A DNA stretch of 6,954 nucleotides from an uncultured Christensenellaceae bacterium (GCA_910585035.1 CAJUEF010000011.1:32559-39512), one strand, 5' to 3'. Positions 1 through 5,998 are shown, numbered from the stretch's first letter. Program-made: numbers and translations. The notes: generated by a model not told the origin, from the sequence alone.

Positions 1-15
1 ATAATTTGTCAATAG

Positions 16-92
16 TGGTGGGCCTTCAGGGACTTGAACCCCGGACCAACCGGTTATGAGCCGGTTGCTCTAACCAACTGAGCTAAAGGCCC
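16..92 (-). tRNA. tRNA with CAT anticodon (Met, or Ile2)
   Basis: Read on the minus strand this folds as a complete tRNA. The acceptor stem is GGGCCTT/AAGGCCC, the D-arm contains AGCTCAGTTGGTTAGAGC, the anticodon stem-loop is ACCGG-CTCATAA-CCGGT, and the T-loop is GGTTCAAGTCC. The discriminator A is followed by an encoded CCA (16-18). The anticodon CAT fits elongator Met or, if the C is lysidine-modified by TilS, Ile (AUA codons). Sequence alone does not separate these well. It is the last tRNA of the cluster in transcription order, 7 nt from tRNA-Glu. Confidence 0.93.
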
Positions 93-99
93 ATTAAAA

Positions 100-174
100 T
101 GGTGACCCCTAGGGGAATCGAACCCCTGTTACCGCCGTGAAAGGGCGATGTCTTAACCGCTTGACCAAGGGGCC
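100..174 (-). tRNA. tRNA-Glu (TTC)
   Basis: The minus strand gives a full cloverleaf. The acceptor stem GGCCCCT/AGGGGTC has one G-U pair, the anticodon loop is CTTTCAC (anticodon TTC) on a TCGCC/GGCGG stem, the T-loop is GGTTCGATTCC, and the discriminator A plus CCA are encoded (100-103). It lies 5 nt downstream of tRNA-Pro and 7 nt upstream of tRNA-Met, so the three are almost certainly processed from one precursor. Confidence 0.95.
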
Positions 175-179
175 ATTTA

Positions 180-255
180 TGGTCGGGGTGAAGAGACTCG
201 AACTCCCGGCCCCATGCTCCCAAAGCACGTGCGCTACCAACTGCGCTACACCCCG
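180..255 (-). tRNA. tRNA-Pro (TGG)
   Basis: The minus strand gives a full cloverleaf. The acceptor stem is CGGGGTG/CACCCCG, with the C1-G72 pair usual for tRNA-Pro. The D-arm contains AGCGCAGTTGGTAGCGC, the anticodon loop TTTGGGA gives anticodon TGG, the T-loop is AGTTCGAGTCT, and CCA is encoded (180-182). It is the first tRNA of the cluster, about 60 nt downstream of the predicted start of transcription. Confidence 0.95.
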
Positions 256-321
256 TAACCTGGCTTTATCACTAAGTTTAACTGCTGACTAAAACAGCAT
301 TTGTTTTCAGCGACATTTATT

Positions 322-350
322 ACTATACACTGTTTATATATAAATGTCAA
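322..350 (-). promoter_or_regulatory. Promoter of the tRNA cluster
   Basis: The minus strand has a consensus -35 TTGACA (345-350), a 17-bp spacer and a -10 TATAGT (322-327, 5 of 6 matches). The predicted start is near 315, leaving a leader of about 60 nt before tRNA-Pro. It is one of the best sigma-A type promoters in the window, as expected for stable RNA. The remainder of 256-419 is AT-rich and holds no gene, and I see no GC-rich hairpin terminator for the lipoprotein gene that ends at 420. Confidence 0.8.
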
Positions 351-419
351 TATATTTTAAAATATTTTTTCATGTTTTTTTACATATTTTCCATACTTTA
401 AATTCATATTTTAAATTTT

Positions 420-1241
420 TTATTTTGCCAGCACTACATAATATAAATATCCCCTGTCATCCTCAATTACTGCAACGCCTATTTTATTTACTTTTTCATT
501 ATCAAACCCTTCAATGTTTTTTACCAAGCTTTTGCCTACCTGTTCAAAGTTTTCCTCACCTTTTACCTTTCCAGAGGCTTGTACGCTGTATCCGCTTATA
601 CTATAGGTTGTGTTCTTTTTAGCAAAAATATCACAATAATACGATGCTTCTTTCTCCAACGCCTTGTCAGAAACAAAAGACGAAACTTTTTGAGAAACCC
701 TTTGTTTATTTATATTGCCAAGCAAACTTGCCGCATAAACCGTTTTATTCTCTTTTTTAGTGTTATATAAAGTTTCCGGAGACTCGGCATTTGCCATACC
801 GTTATTATCTTCTTCATTAGCTTCATTTATTTTACCGGTTTCAATATATGTTTCAACCCGCTTTTCAACCTGCTCTTCCACTACAACATTTTTTGCCCCG
901 CTGCTTGAACTTTCAGTATTATCAGGTTCTATAATAAGCACATATTCTTTTCTTACATATCCTTTTTTGTCTCCATATAAAACAATATACCCAATATCAC
1001 TTTCCCCTATTAGTATAAGGGCTTCATTTTCCTTTATCGGTTCCCCGGCGGACATATGCACATCATAATAAAAGTATGTATCCATGTGGATTATACCTGT
1101 CTTATTAATAGCCGTATAGACAGGAATTGCCTTTAATTCAGATGAACTTACAGGCGTAAAAACCGCAACGGGAACTGCTTTCTTTTTACAGCCTGTACAA
1201 AAAACCAAAAATATCAATAAAACAAAAACAATTTTCACCAT
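420..1241 (-). CDS. Lipoprotein with SH3-like and degenerate CAP-like domains
   Basis: This is a 273-residue envelope protein. The start at 1241 has a clear AAAGGAG about 7 nt upstream. Residues 1-17 form a hydrophobic signal ending CTG-C18, a lipobox-like site, though Cys at -3 is unusual. Residues 38-104 look like a bacterial SH3 domain, ending in the typical KKGYVRKEYV; such domains often bind cell-wall peptides. Residues 105-165 are a Glu/Ser/Asn-rich linker. Residues 171-273 resemble a compact CAP (YkwD-like) domain: LLGNINKQR matches the usual opening, GEENFEQVG sits where GEN-type motifs occur, and NKIGVAVIEDDRGYLYYVV matches the closing strands. The two His residues usual in CAP pockets are absent, so enzymatic activity is doubtful. 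The SH3 and CAP calls are by eye. The protein probably acts at the membrane-wall interface. No promoter is obvious between its start and the 1267-1305 hairpin, so it may depend on readthrough from upstream. Confidence 0.8.
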   Translation of the reverse strand: MVKIVFVLLIFLVFCTGCKKKAVPVAVFTPVSSSELKAIPVYTAINKTGIIHMDTYFYYDVHMSAGEPIKENEALILIGESDIGYIVLYGDKKGYVRKEYVLIIEPDNTESSSSGAKNVVVEEQVEKRVETYIETGKINEANEEDNNGMANAESPETLYNTKKENKTVYAASLLGNINKQRVSQKVSSFVSDKALEKEASYYCDIFAKKNTTYSISGYSVQASGKVKGEENFEQVGKSLVKNIEGFDNEKVNKIGVAVIEDDRGYLYYVVLAK

Positions 1242-1266
1242 CTAAATCTCCTTTGCAAAAAATAAT

Positions 1267-1305
1267 AAACAGATGCTCTAACAATAATTGTTAGAGCATC
1301 TGTTT
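1267..1305. terminator. Perfect 19-bp palindrome, probable terminator
   Basis: Two perfectly complementary 19-nt arms (1267-1285 and 1287-1305) flank a single central base, so the RNA can fold into a long hairpin with a short AT loop. On the minus strand the right-hand arm ends the small ORF (stop codon at 1291-1293), and the hairpin is followed by TTATTATTTTTT, which fits intrinsic termination. A terminator here leaves only 25 nt before the lipoprotein start. It may instead be leaky or act as an attenuator or processing site in the lipoprotein leader. Confidence 0.65.
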
Positions 1306-1536
1306 AAATTTATTTTCTTCAATATTAAAGATAGCATATACTTTAAAAGCGGTAAGTGCTATGGTAAATTTTACCAATCTATTTGCAAAGATTTCACTTG
1401 TGCACATTTTAATACAACTTATATCAGCATTTTTTATATTGTATATGTGCCGCAGCTCATTTTGTCTTATCACTATATTTTCATGACAAAATTTTTTACA
1501 TCCGTTTATTTCCCAAAAATTTGCTGCGCCTCTCAT
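1291..1536 (-). CDS. Small hypothetical protein, 81 residues
   Basis: I do not recognise a family. I chose ATG at 1536 because GGAG (1544-1547) lies 7 nt upstream; the frame is open to a GTG at 1566, but that start has no good ribosome site. The product is basic, with Cys-rich patches (GCKKFC and SCIKMC), a hydrophobic stretch near residues 55-70 (FTIALTAFKVYAIF) and a charged tail, NIEENKFKQML. A plausible promoter lies at 1583-1611, and the stop codon overlaps a hairpin exactly as happens for the well-supported gene at 2257. Those points favour a real gene. Against it are the low GC, the lack of a recognisable domain and a long opposite-strand ORF over the same DNA. It could be a decayed gene. 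Confidence 0.4.
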   Translation of the reverse strand: MRGAANFWEINGCKKFCHENIVIRQNELRHIYNIKNADISCIKMCTSEIFANRLVKFTIALTAFKVYAIFNIEENKFKQML

Positions 1537-1582
1537 AACACTGCTCCGTGCATGATACACGCCCACTTTCTTATTTTTATAA

Positions 1583-1611
1583 ATTTTAATATAAAATAAC
1601 TTTTAATGCAA
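1583..1611 (-). promoter_or_regulatory. Candidate promoter for the small ORF and possibly the lipoprotein
   Basis: The minus strand has TTGCAT (1606-1611), a 17-bp spacer and TAAAAT (1583-1588, 5 of 6). The predicted start near 1576 is about 40 nt before the ATG at 1536. The -35 is weak. It is the only reasonable minus-strand promoter I found between the plus-strand regulator and the small ORF. Confidence 0.4.
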
Positions 1612-1629
1612 CATCTTCCAGATAATAAA

Positions 1630-1659
1630 TTGACAATTTAACGAATATATCTCTAAAAT
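1630..1659 (+). promoter_or_regulatory. Candidate promoter of the MntR-like regulator
   Basis: A perfect TTGACA (1630-1635) is followed by an 18-bp spacer and TAAAAT (1654-1659, 5 of 6), predicting a start near 1666 and a leader of about 110 nt. A weaker alternative is TTGCAT (1680-1685), 17 bp, TATATA (1703-1708), whose start would fall inside the palindrome at 1710-1726. Either could serve the gene at 1777. Confidence 0.5.
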
Positions 1660-1709
1660 AAACAACGATTTTATCATAATTGCATAATTTTTTAAATATG
1701 TTTATATAG

Positions 1710-1726
1710 GTAAAAAAGTTTTTTAC
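1710..1726. promoter_or_regulatory. 17-bp palindrome, possible operator
   Basis: The sequence GTAAAAAAGTTTTTTAC is a perfect palindrome around one central base. It lies 50-67 bp before the regulator's start codon, just downstream of the alternative -10 at 1703-1708, a position where a bound repressor would block transcription. DtxR/MntR proteins commonly bind palindromes and regulate themselves or metal transporters. It does not obviously match the published MntR or DtxR box consensus as I remember it, and runs of A and T make chance palindromes more likely. Confidence 0.35.
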
Positions 1727-1776
1727 ATTAAACCATTTTTTGTCTTACCATGATAGTGATTTTTGGGAGTGATTTT

Positions 1777-2193
1777 ATGAATCAATTTAAACCATTGAAA
1801 GGATATAATAAAAATTCAATTAACCATGCAACAGAAGATTACATGGAAGTAATTTGCAAACATTTTGAAAAAGACGGTTATATCCGTATAAATAACCTTT
1901 CTTTTAAGCTTGGAGTTAATATTGCCGCTGCTTCTAAAATGGTTGCTGCTTTAAAGAAAAAAGGGCTGGTTGAATATGAAAAATACGGTGTAATAAAGCC
2001 AACGCAAAGCGGCATTGAATTTGGAAATTACCTGTCTCAAAGACATGAAGTGCTAAAAGAGTTTTTCTCACTTATAAATGGAAATGAAGATGCGGCAGAT
2101 GAAATTGAATCTATAGAGCATTACTTATCAAAGCAAACCATAGAAAATATTGAAGTGGCAACAGAAATATTAAAAAACAGCAGCAGCAAATAA
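1777..2193 (+). CDS. DtxR/MntR-family metal-dependent regulator
   Basis: This is a 138-residue metalloregulator. I chose ATG at 1777 because GGGAG (1765-1769) lies 7 nt upstream; the in-frame ATG at 1750 has no ribosome site. Residues 18-80 form the winged helix (HATEDYMEVI, then the LGVNIAAASKMVAALKKKGLVEYEKYG helix-wing region). Residues 85-130 form the metal-binding/dimerisation helices (SQRHEVLKEFF and IESIEHYLS). The six ligands of Bacillus MntR (D8, E11, H77, E99, E102, H103) align with D21, E24, H90, E111, E114 and H115. Position 111 is Glu, where iron-type DtxR/IdeR proteins have Cys, which favours manganese. The length matches MntR and there is no SH3-like extension. In this family, metal-bound protein represses Mn uptake genes, but no transporter is visible nearby, so its targets lie elsewhere. 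Family is secure; the metal is inferred. Confidence 0.88.
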   Translation: MNQFKPLKGYNKNSINHATEDYMEVICKHFEKDGYIRINNLSFKLGVNIAAASKMVAALKKKGLVEYEKYGVIKPTQSGIEFGNYLSQRHEVLKEFFSLINGNEDAADEIESIEHYLSKQTIENIEVATEILKNSSSK

Positions 2194-2217
2194 TTATAAA
2201 GCAATTTAGAACTATTA

Positions 2218-2258
2218 AAACAAAGTACCGGTTTAATATTTAAACCGGTACTTTGTTT
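2218..2258. terminator. Bidirectional terminator between convergent genes
   Basis: A 19-bp perfect stem (2218-2236 pairing with 2240-2258) has a 3-nt loop. Its core is GTACCGG/CCGGTAC, with AAACAAA and TTTGTTT at the base giving U-rich tails on both strands. It terminates the plus-strand regulator ending at 2193 and the minus-strand gene ending at 2257. The stop codon of the latter (2257-2259) overlaps the stem base. Confidence 0.85.
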
Positions 2259-2850
2259 ATAAATTAATAGGATATTTTATAAGCCCATGCCTAATACAGT
2301 ACAGATATAAATATCCTCCCCTTTTCATAACAGGCAGCCTAATTTCGGCAGGCTGCTCGGGATAAAGCCTGTTTATAAGAGCCCTGTCGTCATGAACATA
2401 AGCAGAAAAGGAAATATAGTGGTCTTTTTCCATATCATGCTTAATTGTAATAAATAAATCCATATCTGTTTCTATAACATTAATTTCATGCCCCTTGCTA
2501 CATAAATCAGCCTTTAAGGGATGTAATTTTCTTCCGCAGCAGGAAATAGATGCGTCGCCTGTACTCATAAGAATATTACCGCACACAGGGCAAACATAAA
2601 ACCTGACCTTATCAATTTTACCAACGTCAACTCTGTTTGGTTTTAACTCCCCTTGTAAAATTTTCAATATATCCGCTCCCAAAACTTCTGAAAGCCCGTT
2701 CCACAAAGTAATATCAGGACAGCCAAGACCACACTCCCACTTAGAAACAGTTTTATTGCTAATACAAAGCTTATCAGCAAGCTGACGCTGGGTCATTCCT
2801 TTTTCCTTTCGCAGTTGCAAAATGAGCTTTCCTGTCTTTGCACAATCCAT
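2257..2850 (-). CDS. XRE regulator fused to a desulfoferrodoxin-like domain
   Basis: The product has 197 residues, with GGAGG 6 nt before the ATG. Residues 7-68 are a Cro/CI-type helix-turn-helix (MTQRQLADKLCISNKTVSKWE, then a WNGLSEVLGADILKILQGE tail). Residues 82-110 match desulforedoxin centre I: C87-x2-C90 and the pair C104-C105. Residues 111-197 match superoxide reductase centre II: H121, H138 and H144 (spacing of six, in HDMEKDHYI), and C185-x2-H188 (CIRHGL). These correspond to H49, H69, H75, C116 and H119 of two-iron superoxide reductase. The Glu47-Lys48 pair just before the first His is not kept (KGH instead of EKH). The ligands suggest two mononuclear iron sites. DNA binding tied to redox or superoxide sensing is my inference; residual superoxide reduction is possible. 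It is the second gene of an operon, 29 nt after the DUF6530-like gene, and lies in the cytoplasm (no signal). Confidence 0.88.
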   Translation of the reverse strand: MDCAKTGKLILQLRKEKGMTQRQLADKLCISNKTVSKWECGLGCPDITLWNGLSEVLGADILKILQGELKPNRVDVGKIDKVRFYVCPVCGNILMSTGDASISCCGRKLHPLKADLCSKGHEINVIETDMDLFITIKHDMEKDHYISFSAYVHDDRALINRLYPEQPAEIRLPVMKRGGYLYLYCIRHGLIKYPINL

Positions 2851-2879
2851 ATTATTCCTCCGATTATTTTGTAAAGGCG

Positions 2880-3335
2880 CTACAGTTCTTTAATTATATC
2901 AAGTAAAACCCTGGTTCTCTCTCCTGTAAGCTCTCCTAAATCACTGAGCGCCTGCAAAAACTTTTGTATGTCTTCATTAATTCTGTCACTTTCTTTACAA
3001 ACTGCAATCTCCATTGCATCTCCCTGCAAGCCAACCCTGTCTATATATTCGCTGTTTGGGTCATATAAAAGGGGCATTCTGTAAGCTTCTTTAAAGTATA
3101 ACAGCGTGCGGCTGAGAAATATCATAAGGTCAAACACCTGGTGTATCGGCAGTTCAACACTTATTTCCTGTTCTCCATTTTCATTTTCTTTCCATATTTG
3201 CGCCGCAATTTTCATATCCTTATTTTCATTAAAAACAGGCGCTCCCAGAGTAAGTTTTTTAATATCCGAGTTATAAGCCCTTTTCCCGTCTATACGGCTG
3301 TATTCTTTTGCCGTCATTACAATACTGTTAATCAT
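2880..3335 (-). CDS. DUF6530-like protein of unknown function
   Basis: This 151-residue soluble protein has AAGGAG about 9 nt before its ATG. It has no signal peptide or membrane segment. Visible landmarks are MTAKEYSRIDGKRAYNSD near the N-terminus (residues 7-24), ELPIHQVFDLMIFLSRTL (61-78), YDPNSEYIDRVGLQGDAM (91-108) and a helical C-terminal tail (115-151). From memory these resemble DUF6530 proteins of Firmicutes, which have no known function; I could not verify this. It is the first gene of a probable operon with the XRE-desulfoferrodoxin gene 29 nt downstream, which suggests, without showing, that the two work together or are co-regulated. Confidence 0.75.
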   Translation of the reverse strand: MINSIVMTAKEYSRIDGKRAYNSDIKKLTLGAPVFNENKDMKIAAQIWKENENGEQEISVELPIHQVFDLMIFLSRTLLYFKEAYRMPLLYDPNSEYIDRVGLQGDAMEIAVCKESDRINEDIQKFLQALSDLGELTGERTRVLLDIIKEL

Positions 3336-3412
3336 TTTTTAATTCTCCTTATTTTAAAATTCCTATGTTGATGTATTTTTAAAAACTGTTTTAAGTTTTT
3401 TCTTACTTAATA

Positions 3413-3441
3413 ATTGTAATCCAATATATCTTTAAAAACAA
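3413..3441 (-). promoter_or_regulatory. Candidate promoter of the DUF6530/XRE operon
   Basis: The minus strand has TTGTTT (3436-3441), a 17-bp spacer and TACAAT (3413-3418, 5 of 6), predicting a start near 3406 and a leader of about 70 nt. It lies between the terminator of the preceding gene and the DUF6530-like start. The -35 is weak, which would suit an activated or regulated promoter. Confidence 0.42.
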
Positions 3442-3466
3442 TCTGCGCTCCGAAGACTAATTAAAT

Positions 3467-3499
3467 AAAAAAAGACAGCCGTTAATATCACGGCTGTCT
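3467..3499 (-). terminator. Intrinsic terminator of the large secreted protein gene
   Basis: On the minus strand a 10-bp GC-rich stem (3490-3499 pairing with 3473-3482, core AGACAGCCG/CGGCTGTCT) with a 7-nt loop is followed directly by a run of T (the A run at 3467-3473). It lies 35 nt after the stop codon at 3535 and isolates the gene from the downstream operon. Confidence 0.9.
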
Positions 3500-3534
3500 G
3501 AATAAAAAACAAAGTTTAAAATAAACAACAAGCT

Positions 3535-5955
3535 TTACGGCATAGTTACCCACAGCGCAGGACGCACACCGTATACACCCGCAGTTATATTTCCTCCGGT
3601 AGAATTAAAGGTGCCGTTATTTAGAACAGTAGCAATGCGTGTGTTGCTGGCATACGGTGAGCGCAGCCAACTAATGTAACTTGACGCTCTCATATTAACA
3701 TCCGGAACAAGAATGGAATTTCCATAAGTGTAATCTCTTTGATCGCTGGTAACAGATGCATTATTATGCTTACCAAATAAATCGGCTTCACTCAGGAAAA
3801 ACAACTTATCTATTGTTGTATACCAAGTCGATGCATTATATTGAGTACGGGTACTGATTTCCGTTTCTACTACTTTAGTTTTTAACAAAGTCAAGGTTTC
3901 AAGCAGTTCTCCATTTAAATAAGTCCTTATTCCGCTATCCTTCCAAACATTTGTTGTGCCCCCAAACATTCTATTTGCTCCAATAGGATTTTTTGCCCAA
4001 AGCAAAGCTTTATTACCGTCCTTAGCCAGCACATACCAGTCAATGCCGTCGATTGTTACAGTTGCAGTTGTGCCCACAGGCATAGCAGGCAAATCTTCAT
4101 AACCTAAATTTATAATTGTAATGCCGGTGCTGCCTTCCAGCCCTTTTTGTACTTCAGATTCTGCATAAACAGTTATAACCGTTCCAACAGGCTCGTTATT
4201 TCCCGCTACTAAAATGCCCTTTGCATCAATTGTTGTAGCAGGATCCCTGTTTCCTTCAATTCTCCAAGTTACATTTTGATCTGGAATTGGATTTCCGTTT
4301 AAAGTAACTGTGGCCTTTATCTGCAAACGTTTTCCAAATTTTAATTCATTTTGATTATTGTTTGCAGTAACTGTAACTGTGTCTGCCAGGGTAGACGAAA
4401 TGTTATTCGGCCATGGATTTCCCACAACCTTAATATCATCATCTGTTCCCAGCTTATTATCTGCGCCAACAGCGTAGTAATATCCATAGACGTCAGGTCC
4501 TATAAACTTACTGCCAAAAGTAGGGTCCATAGGATCGATTACCACAACGTTAAATTTGTCATCGGCATTGCCTATTATTTCATCATTTCCTCCGCAAACA
4601 AATTCTCCAAGACTGCCGTCTTCTTTAATTTCCTTAAAGGTATTGTCTCCATAGTCCACATAAACCTTGCCATCCATTTCTCCGTTTACCACGCCCACTG
4701 CCTCTCTTGGATAAACGTAAACCTCAATAAAATTAGTAACCGAGGGATCATAAGCGCTGGTTACTGTAAGCTTATAAATCTGCTCTACCATATTATCTGT
4801 AGGAGTAAACTTATTTCCGTTAAGGCAAGATGTATCAGGTTCTGCCGTCCATGTAACATAGGTTTCCGAAGGCTTCCCTGAAGGATACTCAATATCCATA
4901 TCCACCTCAAGGTTTAAAGTATCTCCTGCTTTTACATATTGTTTGTAGCCGCCCTTTGGCTGTATGTGTATTATTTTCGGAAGTCTGCCTGCCGCCTGGT
5001 TAAGCACAAAAAGTCCGTCAGCTGTAATTCCGTCCGCATAAAAGCCTGTGCCTGCGTCCTTATCTCCCCAGTCTCCCGCTGTGGCAAACTGACCTATAAC
5101 ATTAATGCTGTAATACCATCCTTTATCAGGCTGTCTTGACGGGGTAATTCCGTTTAAAAACAAACCTGTAGCCTCACCCGGCTGTATTGGCTCCGCCCAG
5201 TATGCCCAGCCGTCGGTATCATAAACCCAGTAGCTCCCCTTTGGCGCTCCCTTTTCTTTCCATTCCGCCATAGTAATTACAGAGCCCTGCAAGGTTTCCT
5301 TTGCCCTGTGGGTTTCCTCTTGCTGTTTAGCTGCGCTGTAAACGGCTGTATCCGTCTTTTCCTCATCCAGGTTATATTCCTTATAATCCTCGTATTTATC
5401 GTTAATTCCGCTTGTAACGTCAATTCCTTTAATTCCGTCAGGACCTGCAAAAGTGCCGTTTATATCGGCCTCAAGGCTTTCCTGGTCTTTATTGAAAGTC
5501 GGCATATATACTGTTTTACCGCCCATATCCCATGTCCAGTATTTATGTATTGGTGTATGTGCGTCGCCTGTTACATTGCCCGGAATATGAGTTGCCCACG
5601 TAGATTTATCGTCTATTTTTGCATCAGTTTTACCTATTACTTCAACATTACGGTCCGGGTCATTAATATTCCCTGCGCCCACTCCTATTTCCATATATTC
5701 GTCAAGACGGATTCTTGCGAAAATAGGCACGCCGTTGTCATCAGGATCAGTAAAGTTTTCCACATATACGTCTTTATTTTCACCGTTAAAATCATCATGA
5801 AGCCTTCCACCTGGATTAACATACCCATCAGCTTCGTTCCAGGCTCTCTGGTCAATAGACTGCCATGCAAAGGTGCCGCCAAAAACAACCGCTGCAGCCG
5901 CTAACGCTGCCGTAATAGCCGCTGCTTTTTTTCTTGCTACTTCCTTAATTTTCAT
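3535..5955 (-). CDS. Large secreted protein: SipW-type signal, Ig-like and DUF6273 domains
   Basis: The product has 806 residues; the ATG at 5955 has AAAGGA 7 nt upstream. Residues 1-31 form a basic start and Ala-rich core ending VVFGGTFAW, like SipW-cognate signals of TasA/camelysin proteins. Residues 45-320 look like the family's extracellular region (NPGGRLHDDFNG, PIFARIRLDEYMEIG, WVYDTDGWAYWAEPIQPGEA, GWYYSINVIGQFA). Residues 327-416 are an Ig-like (BIG2-type) region. Residues 455-509 carry two Asp-rich G-x-D...G-x-x-DD motifs that may bind calcium. Residues 525-617 are a second Ig-like region (NVTWRIEGNRDPATTIDAKG). Residues 625-806 match DUF6273 (DGIDWYVLAKDGNKALLWAK, WLRSPY, and GVRPALWV near the end). 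There is no LPXTG motif or C-terminal membrane anchor, so it is probably released or built into surface or matrix fibres. No SipW or TasA gene is visible here. The gene is monocistronic, between its own promoter and terminator. The substrate or partner is unknown; domain calls are by eye. Confidence 0.85.
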   Translation of the reverse strand: MKIKEVARKKAAAITAALAAAAVVFGGTFAWQSIDQRAWNEADGYVNPGGRLHDDFNGENKDVYVENFTDPDDNGVPIFARIRLDEYMEIGVGAGNINDPDRNVEVIGKTDAKIDDKSTWATHIPGNVTGDAHTPIHKYWTWDMGGKTVYMPTFNKDQESLEADINGTFAGPDGIKGIDVTSGINDKYEDYKEYNLDEEKTDTAVYSAAKQQEETHRAKETLQGSVITMAEWKEKGAPKGSYWVYDTDGWAYWAEPIQPGEATGLFLNGITPSRQPDKGWYYSINVIGQFATAGDWGDKDAGTGFYADGITADGLFVLNQAAGRLPKIIHIQPKGGYKQYVKAGDTLNLEVDMDIEYPSGKPSETYVTWTAEPDTSCLNGNKFTPTDNMVEQIYKLTVTSAYDPSVTNFIEVYVYPREAVGVVNGEMDGKVYVDYGDNTFKEIKEDGSLGEFVCGGNDEIIGNADDKFNVVVIDPMDPTFGSKFIGPDVYGYYYAVGADNKLGTDDDIKVVGNPWPNNISSTLADTVTVTANNNQNELKFGKRLQIKATVTLNGNPIPDQNVTWRIEGNRDPATTIDAKGILVAGNNEPVGTVITVYAESEVQKGLEGSTGITIINLGYEDLPAMPVGTTATVTIDGIDWYVLAKDGNKALLWAKNPIGANRMFGGTTNVWKDSGIRTYLNGELLETLTLLKTKVVETEISTRTQYNASTWYTTIDKLFFLSEADLFGKHNNASVTSDQRDYTYGNSILVPDVNMRASSYISWLRSPYASNTRIATVLNNGTFNSTGGNITAGVYGVRPALWVTMP

Positions 5956-5998
5956 TTCTTTATCCTTTCTAAATAATATAATTCTGTACCAAAATTCT

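Noticed and set aside
7..12. A perfect minus-strand TTGACA directly after the tRNA cluster
   Set aside because: It could be the -35 of the next gene to the left, but the -10 region is outside the window, so it cannot be judged.
1361..1373. Short palindrome GGTAAATTTTACC
   Set aside because: It has only 6-bp arms in AT-rich DNA, lies within a candidate coding region and is not near a promoter, so it is most likely chance.
1288..1599. Plus-strand ORF of 103 codons opposite the small minus-strand gene
   Set aside because: It has no ribosome site, begins inside the palindrome, has a Phe/Ile/Tyr-rich composition typical of the antisense of AT-rich DNA, and no promoter is visible. The minus-strand ORF has better signals.
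5685..5888. Minus-strand ORF of 67 codons in another frame of the large gene
   Set aside because: It overlaps the N-terminal coding region in a different frame and has no independent start signals.
4351..5904. Several plus-strand ORFs of 66-198 codons within the large secreted-protein gene
   Set aside because: They are antisense shadows of a clearly coding frame with recognisable domains, and they lack ribosome sites and plausible protein composition.
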